Shown: positions 26,484 to 35,747, counted from the stretch's first letter. The stretch: 64,000 nt of DNA from an uncultured Alphaproteobacteria bacterium (GCA_929200255.1 CAKMYZ010000009.1:1-64000), one strand, 5' to 3'. Notes: generated by a model not told the origin, from the sequence alone. Translations and numbers: made by a program.

Positions 26484-27239
26484 TTAGTCTAACCTTAGCT
26501 CGGACACGAAGTCATAGATCTCAGAACGGTAAAAACCGCTGGTGAATTCGATCGGACGTCCCGTGGCCAGATATCCGGTCCGGTCGATCTGCAGAACTGC
26601 GGCACCCTGCGCCAACCCCAGCATCTCTGCCACGGATGCAGTTGCGTTGACTGCCCTGACGCGCTGAATGGCACGCGTTGGTGCCATGTTGCGCGCACGC
26701 AGCAGATCATAAAGCGATGTGTCAACCTTATCAGGGCGTGGCAGGATATCTTCGGGCAAGGACGAATATTCCAAGGCCATCGGCACACCGTCACCGCTGC
26801 GCTGCCGGTGAATGCGGGCAACCTGATGATGCGCGGCCAGACCCAGCACGGTTGTCTCTAGCGGCGTTGGGCGGAACAGTCCTTTGAGCAGGACACGACT
26901 TGAGGACACAATACCGCGTGCCTGCAGATTCTCGGTAAATGACACCAGCGAAGACAGTGACTGCTCAAACCGTTCATTCTGCCCGCGCACGAACGACCCC
27001 GCCCCGTGCCGTTGTTCAATCATGCCTGCTGACACAAGTTCACCGATTGCCTTGCGCACAGTGACACGGCTGATCTGGGCAATTTCCGCGATCTCACGTT
27101 CGGAAGGCAGTTGATCATCAGGTGCCAACTCACCCGATGTAATCAGCCCGACAATATGGCGATACAACTGCTTGTAGCGAGGTCCCCGTCCCGTTCGAAA
27201 CCACTGGGAAGCATCAAGCTCAACAGCGAAGTCTGTCAT
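26484..27239 (-). CDS. GntR/HutC-family regulator, likely amino-sugar repressor
   Basis: A 251-residue regulator with a winged helix (PDDQLPSEREIAEIAQISRVTVRKAIGELVSAGMI, residues about 40-75) and a UTRA effector domain. The arrangement matches NagR/NagQ/DasR-type sensors of amino-sugar phosphates. A strong ribosome site (GAGGAGG) precedes its ATG. It is divergent from the sugar ABC operon and upstream of the hexosaminidase. Repeated TGGTATTA-like sites in the shared control region are its likely targets. Ligand identity is inferred from context. Confidence 0.85.
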   Translation of the reverse strand: MTDFAVELDASQWFRTGRGPRYKQLYRHIVGLITSGELAPDDQLPSEREIAEIAQISRVTVRKAIGELVSAGMIEQRHGAGSFVRGQNERFEQSLSSLVSFTENLQARGIVSSSRVLLKGLFRPTPLETTVLGLAAHHQVARIHRQRSGDGVPMALEYSSLPEDILPRPDKVDTSLYDLLRARNMAPTRAIQRVRAVNATASVAEMLGLAQGAAVLQIDRTGYLATGRPIEFTSGFYRSEIYDFVSELRLD

Positions 27240-27266
27240 TTTGCGCCTCCTCGGCCGGTATCATGA

Positions 27267-27378
27267 AATAATACCAATTTCGCAATATAATACCATCATC
27301 GGCACCAACACTCCCGGAAATACTCTTTTATTATTGACGTTTAGGCAAGTCCATAATTTTGGTATTAAACTGGTAGTA
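27267..27378. promoter_or_regulatory. Four TGGTATTA-like sites between GntR gene and sugar operon
   Basis: Two copies point left (the complement of TGGTATTATT at 27267-27276 and of TGGTATTATA at 27286-27295). Two point right (TGGTATTA at 27360-27367 and TGGTAGTA at 27371-27378), the latter pair 11 bases apart, one helical turn. Such sites resemble HutC-type amino-sugar operators (GGTAT half sites) and would let the neighbouring GntR protein control both operons. The assignment is by sequence symmetry only. Confidence 0.55.
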
Positions 27379-27443
27379 ATATTTCGCACCTGGTTTACGC
27401 TGGACAAAAGCGGTTGATTCGACGCCGCAACTCCGGGGGAAAC

Positions 27444-28382
27444 ATGGCGGAAACGTCCCAAGCAGCGAAACAGACTTTCCAGGCGCAACAAAACCGGGCG
27501 CTGCCGGAAAGTGTCTTTGCGTGGATGCTGATCGCGCCGGCGATGCTTTTCATTGCGGTTATCGTTGCCTGGCCTTTGGCCGAGACGGTGCGCCTGTCCT
27601 TCATGGAGGCTAATCTTGGCGGTGAAGAATATGTTGGCCTGGCCAACTATGCCGATCTGATGGACAGCCGGAAATTTCACCAAACGATCGTGCGCACGTT
27701 CTACTGGATGTTCCTGTCGGTTGGCCTGAAACTGGTCCTTGGTCTGATTGGTGCGACATTGTTGAACGCAGCGGTGCCGGGGCGCGGGCTATTTCGAGTG
27801 CTGGTTATGCCGCCGTGGGTTATCCCGATTGCGATTGGCTGTATCGGTTGGCTCTGGCTCTATAATGGGTACTTCGGTGTCCTGTCGGGCACGATGATGC
27901 AGCTTGGCATCACGGATGGACCGTTTGAATTTCTCGCGCACAAGCAATCGGCATTCTACTCTGCCGTTGTCACAGACGTCTGGGTGGGAACACCGATGGT
28001 GACGTTGTTCTTCTTGGCAGCGATGCAGGGTGTTCCGAAAGACCTGTATGAAGCGGCCTATGTCGACGGCGCGAGCCGCTGGTATCGCTTCCGCCGTATC
28101 ACAATCCCACAGATCATGCCGGTGATCGTGTCGATGTCCCTGCTTTCTGCAATCTTCACCTTCAACTCATTCGAGATCATCTGGATCTTGACCGAAGGTG
28201 GACCACGCAGTGCAACAACGACCCTGATTGTGGATACCTACAAGACGGCCATCAGCAACTTCAAATTCGGCGAAGGGTCGGCGCGTGCCGTGGTCATCGT
28301 GATCCTGTTGGGCACATTCAGCCTGATCTATCTGTTCTTCCTCAACAAGGTGAACAAATACTACGAAAGTGGCAAGAAATGA
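27444..28382 (+). CDS. Sugar ABC transporter permease (MalF type)
   Basis: A 312-residue inner-membrane permease with six helices, the first being WMLIAPAMLFIAVIVAWPLAE. The EAA loop is EAAYVDGASRWYRFRRITIP. ATG at 27444 follows GGGGGAA; an upstream ATG at 27414 lacks a ribosome site. First gene of the amino-sugar operon; its stop overlaps the second permease by four bases. Confidence 0.93.
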   Translation: MAETSQAAKQTFQAQQNRALPESVFAWMLIAPAMLFIAVIVAWPLAETVRLSFMEANLGGEEYVGLANYADLMDSRKFHQTIVRTFYWMFLSVGLKLVLGLIGATLLNAAVPGRGLFRVLVMPPWVIPIAIGCIGWLWLYNGYFGVLSGTMMQLGITDGPFEFLAHKQSAFYSAVVTDVWVGTPMVTLFFLAAMQGVPKDLYEAAYVDGASRWYRFRRITIPQIMPVIVSMSLLSAIFTFNSFEIIWILTEGGPRSATTTLIVDTYKTAISNFKFGEGSARAVVIVILLGTFSLIYLFFLNKVNKYYESGKK

Positions 28383-29221
28383 TGGACCGTTACACAAAGC
28401 TGCAAATGGTCGGCATCTATGCCGCAATCACGATCTTCCTGATCTTCATCCTGCTGCCGTTCTTTGAGATGTTCATGGCGTCACTACGCCCGCTCGAACA
28501 TCTGTTCCGCAGCCCCTACCAGTTCTGGTCAGATGATTTTTCCTTTCAGGCCTATCGCGACATGTGGGTCACCGTACCCCTGCTGGGTCGCTATATCCTG
28601 AACTCTATCTTCATCGCATCGATGGTGACAGGGATCACGATGGTTTTTGTCGTACCTGCCGCCTATGCCTACGCCCGGCTTCAGTTCCCGTTCAAGAACC
28701 TCACGCTTGGCATCTTTCTGGGCGTGAATATGTTCACCGGTGCAGTCCTGTTGATCCCACTCTACCGTGTCCTGCGCACCATGGGCCTGCTGAATACCTA
28801 TTGGGCCATGATTGTTCCTGGTGTGGCCTTTCTGATCCCCACGGGTATCTGGCTGCTGCGGTCTTACCTTGAAAAGATCCCGCGCGAGCTGGAAGAAGCC
28901 GCTTTCGTGGATGGCGCCAGCCGCATGTATACCCTGCGCCGCGTTGTGCTGCCATTGGCCGTGCCCGGTCTGATCGTTGTCGGTGTCGCGGTGTTTATCG
29001 GCGCCTATGCCCAACAGTTTCTCTTTGCGATCACGTTCAACCAACAACGTGAGCTGCAACCCCTGCCAGCCGGACTGTTCGAATTTATCGGCTATCAGGA
29101 CGTCACCTGGAACGAGATGATGGCTGCTGCCTTGGTCGGCGTGCTGCCGGTCATGGTCATCTTCTTGTTCCTGCAAAAGTATCTCGTCGCGGGACTGACC
29201 GCTGGCGCGGTTAAAGAATAA
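28379..29221 (+). CDS. Sugar ABC transporter permease (MalG type)
   Basis: A 280-residue permease of the MalG class with six helices and the EAA loop EEAAFVDGASRMYTLRRVVLP. It begins ATGATG at the stop of the first permease. Together the two make the channel of the importer whose binding protein and ATPase follow. Confidence 0.93.
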   Translation: MMDRYTKLQMVGIYAAITIFLIFILLPFFEMFMASLRPLEHLFRSPYQFWSDDFSFQAYRDMWVTVPLLGRYILNSIFIASMVTGITMVFVVPAAYAYARLQFPFKNLTLGIFLGVNMFTGAVLLIPLYRVLRTMGLLNTYWAMIVPGVAFLIPTGIWLLRSYLEKIPRELEEAAFVDGASRMYTLRRVVLPLAVPGLIVVGVAVFIGAYAQQFLFAITFNQQRELQPLPAGLFEFIGYQDVTWNEMMAAALVGVLPVMVIFLFLQKYLVAGLTAGAVKE

Positions 29222-29248
29222 TCAATCAGTCAACTAGGGAGACTAAAT

Positions 29249-30460
29249 ATGAAACGAATGAAAATGACTTTGGGGGCGGTGTTGCTGTCCAGCGGAGCCT
29301 CAATGGCCGTGGCTGACAGCCATGCAACAGAACTGCACTTTATCATGTGTGGCGGCGAGGTGCGTGATGCAGATCAGGCTGTTGTCGATCAGTTCATCGC
29401 GGACAATGAAGGCGTGACCGTTAATCTAGAAGCCGTGCCATGGGGCACATGTCAGGACAAATCCCTGACATTGGCAGCAGCTGGCGATCCACCATCCATC
29501 GCTTACATGGGCAGTCGCACATTACGTCAACTGGCCAACAACGACCTGATCGTCCCGGCCCAGATCGGTGATGATGTGATGTATCAGGACGGTGTGCTGA
29601 ACACGGTGACCATCGAAGGTCAGGAGTGGGGCTATCCGCACGCATTCTCGACCAAGGCGCTTTATATCAACTGCGATATCGTTGAAGCTTCCGGTCAGGA
29701 ATGCGTTGCACCTACAACATGGGACGACATGTATGCTATGGCGCAGGGCGTTGTGGACAACACAGACAGCGCTGGTGTTGGACTTGCAGGCAAAGACTTT
29801 GACAACACGATGCACCAGTTCCTGAACTACCTCTATTCCAACGGTGGTGCCGTAATCGATCCGGCGACGGGCGAAAACATGCTCGACAGCCAGCAGACAC
29901 GCGAGACGCTGGAGTTCTACGGCAGGCTTGTTGATGTGGCGCAGGAGGGCCCAACAGCCTGGGAACGTGATCAACTTAAGGATCTGTTCAACGACGGTCA
30001 GATCGCGATGTATGTTCAGGGCCCATGGGGTTATGGCCAGCACAACGAAGACATCAATCAATTGGTTGCGCCCGTCCCTGCCGGCCCATCCGGTGAAAGC
30101 GGTACAATCCTGATCACTGACAGCATCGTTGTGTTCAAAGGTTCTGGCCATGAAGAGCTGGCACATGATCTGGCCCAGCGCATCACATCCGGCGACAGCC
30201 AGTATGACCTGGACAGCAGCTGGGGCCTGACACCGATCCTTGATTATGCTGCAATGGGCAAAACCGATCTCTACTATGAGAGCGGCATCTGGCCAAACTT
30301 CACAGCAACAATTTCGACAGGCGGCCCAGAGCCAATCGTCGAAGACTTCAAGTCGCTGCAGTCGGTCTTCACCAACATGGTGCAGGGTATCATCCTCAAG
30401 GATGACACTGTTGACAACCTGGTGACCATCGCCGGGGAAGAACTCGACGACGCACTTTAA
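29249..30460 (+). CDS. Sugar ABC transporter substrate-binding protein
   Basis: A 403-residue periplasmic binding protein of the family 1 type. A signal peptide (MKRMKMTLGAVLLSSGASMAVA) is followed by the mature domain starting DSHATELHF. Typical blocks are AAGDPPSIAYMGSRTLRQLA and LFNDGQIAMYVQGPWGYG. The mature protein has several cysteines (CGG, GTCQDK, NCDIV, QECVAP), which could form disulfides. The ligand is unknown; the operon suggests GlcNAc-, GalNAc- or their oligosaccharides. A hairpin after the gene may raise its expression over the ATPase. Confidence 0.9.
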   Translation: MKRMKMTLGAVLLSSGASMAVADSHATELHFIMCGGEVRDADQAVVDQFIADNEGVTVNLEAVPWGTCQDKSLTLAAAGDPPSIAYMGSRTLRQLANNDLIVPAQIGDDVMYQDGVLNTVTIEGQEWGYPHAFSTKALYINCDIVEASGQECVAPTTWDDMYAMAQGVVDNTDSAGVGLAGKDFDNTMHQFLNYLYSNGGAVIDPATGENMLDSQQTRETLEFYGRLVDVAQEGPTAWERDQLKDLFNDGQIAMYVQGPWGYGQHNEDINQLVAPVPAGPSGESGTILITDSIVVFKGSGHEELAHDLAQRITSGDSQYDLDSSWGLTPILDYAAMGKTDLYYESGIWPNFTATISTGGPEPIVEDFKSLQSVFTNMVQGIILKDDTVDNLVTIAGEELDDAL

Positions 30461-30475
30461 GGGGTTCTCCCTGTT

Positions 30476-30501
30476 CCGGGTGGCGGTCCGCTGCCGCCCG
30501 G
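30476..30501 (+). terminator. Intercistronic hairpin after the binding-protein gene
   Basis: An 11-bp stem with two G-U pairs, CCGGGTGGCGG (30476-30486) and CTGCCGCCCGG (30491-30501), closes a TCCG loop and is followed by a pyrimidine stretch (TTCTTCTCT). It sits between the binding protein and ATPase genes and probably reduces or stabilises rather than fully ends transcription. Confidence 0.55.
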
Positions 30502-30537
30502 TTCTTCTCTCAGAATTTCGAACGGAAGCACGGCATC

Positions 30538-31638
30538 ATGGCGACTCTTGATCTCCTCTCCATCAGCAAATCATTCGGTGCCGCCAAGGTGCTGCATGAC
30601 ATCAGCCTCGCGATTGAGGACAAGGAGTTTGTTGTTTTCGTTGGGCCCTCTGGCTGCGGCAAGTCGACATTGCTGCGGATCATCGCAGGGCTGGAAGAAG
30701 CAACAGCCGGTCAGGTCATGATTGGCGGCAATGACGTCAGCGCCGCGCACCCGGTGGATCGCGGCATCTCGATGGTGTTTCAATCCTACGCGCTTTATCC
30801 CCACCTGAGCGTTTATGAAAATATCGCCTTTCCGCTGCGTGTGCAGAAGATGGATCAAGCCAGCTTGAACGAAAGCGTGCATCGCGCCGCCGATATCCTG
30901 CAACTCACTGACAAGCTACAACTCAAGCCGGGTCAACTTTCAGGTGGTCAACGTCAGCGTGTTGCCATCGGTCGCTCTATCGTGCGCAACCCCAAGGTTT
31001 TCCTTTTTGATGAACCGCTCTCGAACCTCGACGCGGCTTTGCGTGGCGACATGCGCGTTGAACTCAGCCAGTTGCACCGCAACCTTGACGCCACAATGGT
31101 CTATGTGACCCATGATCAGGTGGAAGCCATGACCATGGCCGACCGTATCGTGGTCCTGAACGGTGGCCGGGTTGAACAATTTGGTACGCCGATGGAGCTT
31201 TACCACCACCCCAAGACTAAATTCGTGGCCTCCTTCATCGGCCAACCGAATATGAACCTCGTCCCAGCCACTGTTGAGGGCGCCGATGCGAATAGCATCA
31301 AGGTTGCCCTGTCCGGCGGGCATCAGATGTCACTGCCCGTCGATGGCAGCACCGTGAACAAAGGCGACAAGGTTGAAGTGGGCATTCGCCCTGAACATGT
31401 GGCGCTTGGCAGCAATGGGTTGGACGTCGCTGTCAACGTGCTTGAACGCCTCGGCGGTGTCTCCATCACCTATGGCACCGTTGGCGACGGCACCCGCTTC
31501 TGCGCCTCGCTGCCCGGTGATGCCCGGATTACCGAAGGCGGCGCCATCAGCCTTGGCGTCGCACCAGAGGATTGCCACGTCTTTGATGCCGCAGGCGATG
31601 TACTGCAGCGCAAGTCAGCACCGGAGTTGGTAGAATGA
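30538..31638 (+). CDS. Sugar ABC transporter ATP-binding protein (UgpC/MsmK type)
   Basis: A 366-residue ATPase with Walker A GPSGCGKSTLLR, signature LSGGQRQRVAIGRS, Walker B VFLFDEPLSNLD and a C-terminal OB-type regulatory domain (from about residue 240; GIRPEHVAL motif). It overlaps the dehydrogenase start by four bases. It energises the two permeases just upstream. Confidence 0.94.
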   Translation: MATLDLLSISKSFGAAKVLHDISLAIEDKEFVVFVGPSGCGKSTLLRIIAGLEEATAGQVMIGGNDVSAAHPVDRGISMVFQSYALYPHLSVYENIAFPLRVQKMDQASLNESVHRAADILQLTDKLQLKPGQLSGGQRQRVAIGRSIVRNPKVFLFDEPLSNLDAALRGDMRVELSQLHRNLDATMVYVTHDQVEAMTMADRIVVLNGGRVEQFGTPMELYHHPKTKFVASFIGQPNMNLVPATVEGADANSIKVALSGGHQMSLPVDGSTVNKGDKVEVGIRPEHVALGSNGLDVAVNVLERLGGVSITYGTVGDGTRFCASLPGDARITEGGAISLGVAPEDCHVFDAAGDVLQRKSAPELVE

Positions 31639-32795
31639 AGGTTGTCACGGCCGGGATCGGCCTGAGGGCCGGGCATGTCCTTTCAATTCTGAAAGAGGCG
31701 ATGCCCGAGGTCGCATTTGTTGGCTACTACGACCCACAACCCACACATCTGGAGATGATCGGAACTGATACCCCCCGCTTTGATGACGTTGAAGGAATGC
31801 TGGCCGCGACCACGCCGGATCTCTTCTTTGTCGGTTCGCCCAACAGCTTTCACCTTGAACATATCAAGATTGGCCTGAAGGCAGGTGTTCGCATCTTTAC
31901 GGAAAAGCCAGTTGTAACAACCAAAACGGACACGATGGAGCTTGCCGCCCTTTTGGCAGAGCATGGCACCAATAGCGTGATGGTCGGGCTTGTCTTGCGA
32001 TATTCGCAGCATATGGTTGATCTGCGCGCGGTGCTGGATCAATTGGGCCCCGTCGTATCGCTGGAAGCCAACGAACATATCGGGCCTTATCATGGGGCAT
32101 TTTTCATGCGCGACTGGCGGCGCATGATCAAATGGTCGGGCGGCTTCATGCTCGAAAAATGCTGCCATGACATTGACATCTACAACATGGTCACCGGCTC
32201 CCGACCCAACAAAGTGGCCAGCTTTGGCGGGCGGAAATCGTTCGTGCCAGAATTCTCGCCGACCTCGAACACCGAAAACGAAATCATGCACCGCAAGAAA
32301 AACGAAATCATGCACCGCAAGAAAAGTGTGTGGGAAAGCATCGACGATCCCTTCCGCTCTGACGGCGATATCATCGACCACCAGACAGCGATCCTGCATT
32401 ATGAAAACGGGGCCTCACTGGCATTCCACACCAACCTCAACGTGCCGGATGAACATCGCCGCTTTTGCGTGATGTGTGCTTTGGGCATGGCCGAAGGTGA
32501 TTTCGTGCGCGGGCATCTGAAGGTCACAGCGCGAGACGGCACTGTGCTGGCCGATCACGACTACACACAGATGGATGCCGCGCGTGCCTCAGCGCACTAT
32601 GGCGCAGATCACATGATGGTGGATGACATTGTGGCTTTTTTGACTGGCAAGACCGACAGCCTCCCAGTGGGCGTTGTGGATGCGTTGGAAGCCGGGCTTG
32701 CCGCCATGGCAATAGACGAGGCGCGGATCACCGGTCAGATCGTCGATCTGACCGACACTTGGGCCGAATTTGACAGTTGCGGACTAAGAGCATGA
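31635..32795 (+). CDS. Gfo/Idh/MocA-family oxidoreductase with internal 8-residue duplication
   Basis: A 386-residue NAD(P)-dependent sugar dehydrogenase-like protein. The N-terminal Rossmann part ends with the conserved EKP (IFTEKPVVTT, about residue 95). The substrate domain has GGFMLEKCCHDIDIYNMVTG with the usual histidine-aspartate pair. Residues NEIMHRKK occur twice in a row because of a perfect 24-bp tandem repeat (32277-32324), probably lying in a surface loop. Its role in amino-sugar use is not clear: an oxidative or an NAD-assisted hydrolytic step on the sugar is possible. It overlaps its neighbours by four bases on both sides. Confidence 0.8.
   Translation: MKVVTAGIGLRAGHVLSILKEAMPEVAFVGYYDPQPTHLEMIGTDTPRFDDVEGMLAATTPDLFFVGSPNSFHLEHIKIGLKAGVRIFTEKPVVTTKTDTMELAALLAEHGTNSVMVGLVLRYSQHMVDLRAVLDQLGPVVSLEANEHIGPYHGAFFMRDWRRMIKWSGGFMLEKCCHDIDIYNMVTGSRPNKVASFGGRKSFVPEFSPTSNTENEIMHRKKNEIMHRKKSVWESIDDPFRSDGDIIDHQTAILHYENGASLAFHTNLNVPDEHRRFCVMCALGMAEGDFVRGHLKVTARDGTVLADHDYTQMDAARASAHYGADHMMVDDIVAFLTGKTDSLPVGVVDALEAGLAAMAIDEARITGQIVDLTDTWAEFDSCGLRA
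32277..32324 (+). repeat. Perfect 24-bp tandem duplication within a CDS
   Basis: Two identical copies (32277-32300 and 32301-32324) encode NEIMHRKK twice and keep the frame open. The identity of both copies suggests a recent event or an assembly artefact rather than an ancient repeat. Confidence 0.97.
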
Positions 32796-33796
32796 TACGC
32801 GCAGACAAACACCCCGGCCGCCTGATGGCGTCTGAATCCGCAGAGGCATTGGGCGTCTTTTGCAGGGCCGCCCGACAACCCGTTGACGGGGACGCTATCG
32901 AAACACCAAAAGCAATCTATACGATTGCGCGCGGATCATCCGATGCGGCGGCCAATATCCTGTCGTATGAATTCATGCGCGAATTGCGCGTGCCGATGAC
33001 CTCACTGCCGCCATCGGTTTTCTCACTCGGCAAAGGTGTTAGGCTTGATGGGGCGGTGGCTCTTGTCATCAGTCAATCAGGTGCAAGCGATGATCTGGTC
33101 CGCTCTGCCAAGGGCGCGCAGGAGGCCGGGGCGCAGGTGCTGGCCATCACAAATCAGCCCGACAGCCCAGTTGAGGCGCAGGCGGGTATGACGGTTCCCA
33201 TTGATGCAGGCGATGAACTCGCCGTCCCAGCCACAAAGACCGTGATCGGTTCGGTGGCCGCAGGAATGGCGCTGCTTTCAGCCATGAAACCTGCCTACCG
33301 CGCAAAGGCGATGGGCGCTGCCGAACTGCTGGCCAATTGCAACCCGCAGCATCCGCAAGCGGCGTCCTTGCAGTCCGCATTGCTGCGCGCCCGTCATGTC
33401 TATGTCATCGGGCGCGACACCGGATATGGCGCCGCCCATGAGGTTGCATTGAAGCTCAAGGAATGCTGCGCCATCCACGCCGAGGCCTATTCAAGCTCCG
33501 AAGTCTTGCATGGGCCGCTGCAACTGGCCACCAACCCACTGATGGTGCTGATCCTTGATACCGGCGATGCGGTCATACAAGACAGCCTTGACCAAGCCGA
33601 AGCGCGGTTCCGTGGCACCGATTGTGACGTGCATAGGATCAGCCCAAATGATCTGGACTTCTACGGCCTTGTTCCCGGCGCATCTGCGGCCCTCTTACTG
33701 GCTGTGATGTACCCGATTATCCTGAACACCGCACTTGCACTGGGCCTTGACCCGGATGCTCCGCAGACGCTCTCAAAAGTGACACAAACGACATGA
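32792..33796 (+). CDS. SIS-domain glucosamine-6-phosphate deaminase, NagB-II type
   Basis: A 334-residue protein with two sugar-isomerase domains, like the isomerase half of GlmS. The first carries IARGSSDAAANILSYEF and SQSGASDDLV, the second YVIGRDTGYGAAHEVALKLKECC, SSSEVLHGP. No glutaminase domain is present. This fits NagB-II, which converts glucosamine-6-phosphate to fructose-6-phosphate and ammonia. ATG at 32792 overlaps the upstream stop, and the stop overlaps agaS by four bases. A true NagB is not seen here, which supports the call. Confidence 0.85.
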   Translation: MIRADKHPGRLMASESAEALGVFCRAARQPVDGDAIETPKAIYTIARGSSDAAANILSYEFMRELRVPMTSLPPSVFSLGKGVRLDGAVALVISQSGASDDLVRSAKGAQEAGAQVLAITNQPDSPVEAQAGMTVPIDAGDELAVPATKTVIGSVAAGMALLSAMKPAYRAKAMGAAELLANCNPQHPQAASLQSALLRARHVYVIGRDTGYGAAHEVALKLKECCAIHAEAYSSSEVLHGPLQLATNPLMVLILDTGDAVIQDSLDQAEARFRGTDCDVHRISPNDLDFYGLVPGASAALLLAVMYPIILNTALALGLDPDAPQTLSKVTQTT

Positions 33797-34845
33797 CACA
33801 AGCACATTCAAAATGGGCAACCTGGCAAGAGCTGCAGCGCCAGCCAGAGATTTGGCGGCATTGGGGCGCAACCATGGACGTAGCAGGCCTGCGCGCATGG
33901 ATCGCTGAGCAGGACTATGACGAAGTCTGGTTCTGCGGCGCGGGCACAAGTGCCTATATCGGTGATATCATAGCAGCGTCACTGAAAGGCACGCGCTCAG
34001 TACCCACAACGGATATTGTGGCCAACCCAAAGCATGTTCTGTCTGGCGCGCGCCCTCTGGTGGTCAGCTTTGGCCGTTCAGGCAACAGCACCGAAACCAT
34101 CGGCACGCTTGATGCGCTGGATAACTTTGCGCCAACGGCACCACGCCTGAACATCACGTGTAACAAGGACAGCGCGCTGGCCACACGGACATCCGCAGCA
34201 CCAACACAGGTCATTGTGCTGCCCGACGCGACACATGACGCGGGCTTTGCAATGACGTCCAGCTTCTCAACCATGTTGCTGACCGCTCTGGCGCTTTTTG
34301 ACGCGCCCTGCGACGTGCCCGGCCGCCTTTCCATGCTTGCGGATCAGCTCGAAGCGCTTTTGCCCCGGTTCGAGGGCCTATCCAGACCCGACCGTGCCGT
34401 TTATGTTGGCGCTGGTCCTTTGACCTTTGCCGCGCGTGAGGCCGCCCTGAAAGTGATGGAACTCTCTGCCGGACAGATACCGGCGCTATGGGACAGTTCT
34501 CTGGGCTTTCGGCACGGTCCCAAATCGTTTGTCACATCCGATACACACATCACCATATTCACCAGCCCCGATCACCCCACGCACGACTACGACATGGATC
34601 TGGCGCAGGAACTGCGCACCCAATTCCCGCTGGCAACCACGCAGACCATTGGACCGGGCGGAGATATTGATCTTCCCATGCCCTTTGGCGCTGTTTGGGC
34701 CGCACAGCTTTGTGTGGCCGCAGCACAGGTGAGTGGTGTTCAGTGGTCGGATGCATTGGGTCTGAATGTCGATGATCCCTTCAGCGGGCAAAACACGCTG
34801 AGCCGGGTTGTTTCTGGCGTTAAACTCTATCCGGCGGTGGCATGA
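33793..34845 (+). CDS. agaS: AgaS-type galactosamine-6-phosphate deaminase/isomerase
   Basis: A 350-residue double SIS protein clearly closer to E. coli AgaS than to the preceding NagB-II. Shared blocks include FCGAGTSAYIGDIIA, VPTTDIVANP, VVSFGRSGNSTETI, ITCNKDSAL, THDAGFAMTSSFSTM and GFRHGPKSFV. AgaS deaminates galactosamine-6-phosphate to tagatose-6-phosphate. Finding both a GlcN- and a GalN-directed SIS enzyme side by side implies use of both amino sugars. It overlaps the kinase gene by four bases. Confidence 0.9.
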   Translation: MTQAHSKWATWQELQRQPEIWRHWGATMDVAGLRAWIAEQDYDEVWFCGAGTSAYIGDIIAASLKGTRSVPTTDIVANPKHVLSGARPLVVSFGRSGNSTETIGTLDALDNFAPTAPRLNITCNKDSALATRTSAAPTQVIVLPDATHDAGFAMTSSFSTMLLTALALFDAPCDVPGRLSMLADQLEALLPRFEGLSRPDRAVYVGAGPLTFAAREAALKVMELSAGQIPALWDSSLGFRHGPKSFVTSDTHITIFTSPDHPTHDYDMDLAQELRTQFPLATTQTIGPGGDIDLPMPFGAVWAAQLCVAAAQVSGVQWSDALGLNVDDPFSGQNTLSRVVSGVKLYPAVA

Positions 34846-35747
34846 CGGCGGCAGGCATCGATATTGGTGGCACCAAGATTGAGGTGCAGCTTTTTGACGC
34901 TGACTGGTCAGTAGTCGGGCGGCAGCGGGTTGCGACGCCCGTAAACTATGATGACCTTGTTTCAGCTGTTGTGGCGCAAATCAAATGGGCCGAAAATCGG
35001 GTCAACGGTCCGCTCGCAGTCGGGGTTGGTGCCGCCGGTCTTGTCAATCCGCGCACAGGCCTCGCCCTGACGGCAAACCTGCCAGCCACCAATCACCCCT
35101 TCCCCACTGATATCGCCAAAGGCGCGGATCGTCAGATCACTTATGTAAACGATTGCCGCGCGCTGGCGCTGTCAGAGGCCGTTTTTGGCGCCGGTCAAGG
35201 CAAACGGACGGTCATGTCACTCATCCTTGGTACCGGTGTCGGCGGCGGGATCGCGGTTGATCAGGCCATCTTGCAAGGCCCTACGGCCATGGGCGGAGAG
35301 TTTGGGCACACCGCCGCCGCCGCCCACGTCGTGAACGCCCATGACCTGCCACTATGGCAATGTGGCTGCGGGCGAACCGGGTGCATCGAGACCTACATCG
35401 CCGGGCCGGGCCTTGCGCGATTGGCTGAACACGTGACAGGTCAAGACATGACCCCAGAAGGGATCGCGGCCCAGCGCCACGGCAAAATGGCACAGGTCTG
35501 GGCGATCTGGTGCACTTTCGTGGGTGAGTTCATTCATACACTGACACTGACAGCGGACCCTGATGTGATTGTGCTTGGCGGCGGGCTCAGCAAGATCGAC
35601 GGAATCACAGATGACATGATGCAGGCCGCCAAAGCAGCACAGATTGGCGATTTTGGCGTACCGCAGATCGTCTTGGCCAAGGGCGGCGATGCCAGCGGCG
35701 CGCGTGGTGCGGCCTATGCCGCGTGGCAGGCGCAATCTGATGCCTGA
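34842..35747 (+). CDS. ROK-family N-acetylhexosamine kinase
   Basis: A 301-residue sugar kinase. The N-terminal phosphate loop is GIDIGGTKIEV, the adenosine motif is LGTGVGGGIAVD, and the ROK zinc cluster is CGCGRTGCIETYI (about residues 172-184, normal Cys set). The GEFGH histidine motif is also intact. By context it should phosphorylate imported GlcNAc and perhaps GalNAc. Its end overlaps the GatZ-family gene by eight bases. Confidence 0.88.
   Translation: MTAAGIDIGGTKIEVQLFDADWSVVGRQRVATPVNYDDLVSAVVAQIKWAENRVNGPLAVGVGAAGLVNPRTGLALTANLPATNHPFPTDIAKGADRQITYVNDCRALALSEAVFGAGQGKRTVMSLILGTGVGGGIAVDQAILQGPTAMGGEFGHTAAAAHVVNAHDLPLWQCGCGRTGCIETYIAGPGLARLAEHVTGQDMTPEGIAAQRHGKMAQVWAIWCTFVGEFIHTLTLTADPDVIVLGGGLSKIDGITDDMMQAAKAAQIGDFGVPQIVLAKGGDASGARGAAYAAWQAQSDA

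Noticed and set aside
27334-27357. Sigma-70 promoter TTGACG / CATAAT before the sugar operon
   Set aside because: The spacing of only 12 bases is too short for a normal promoter.
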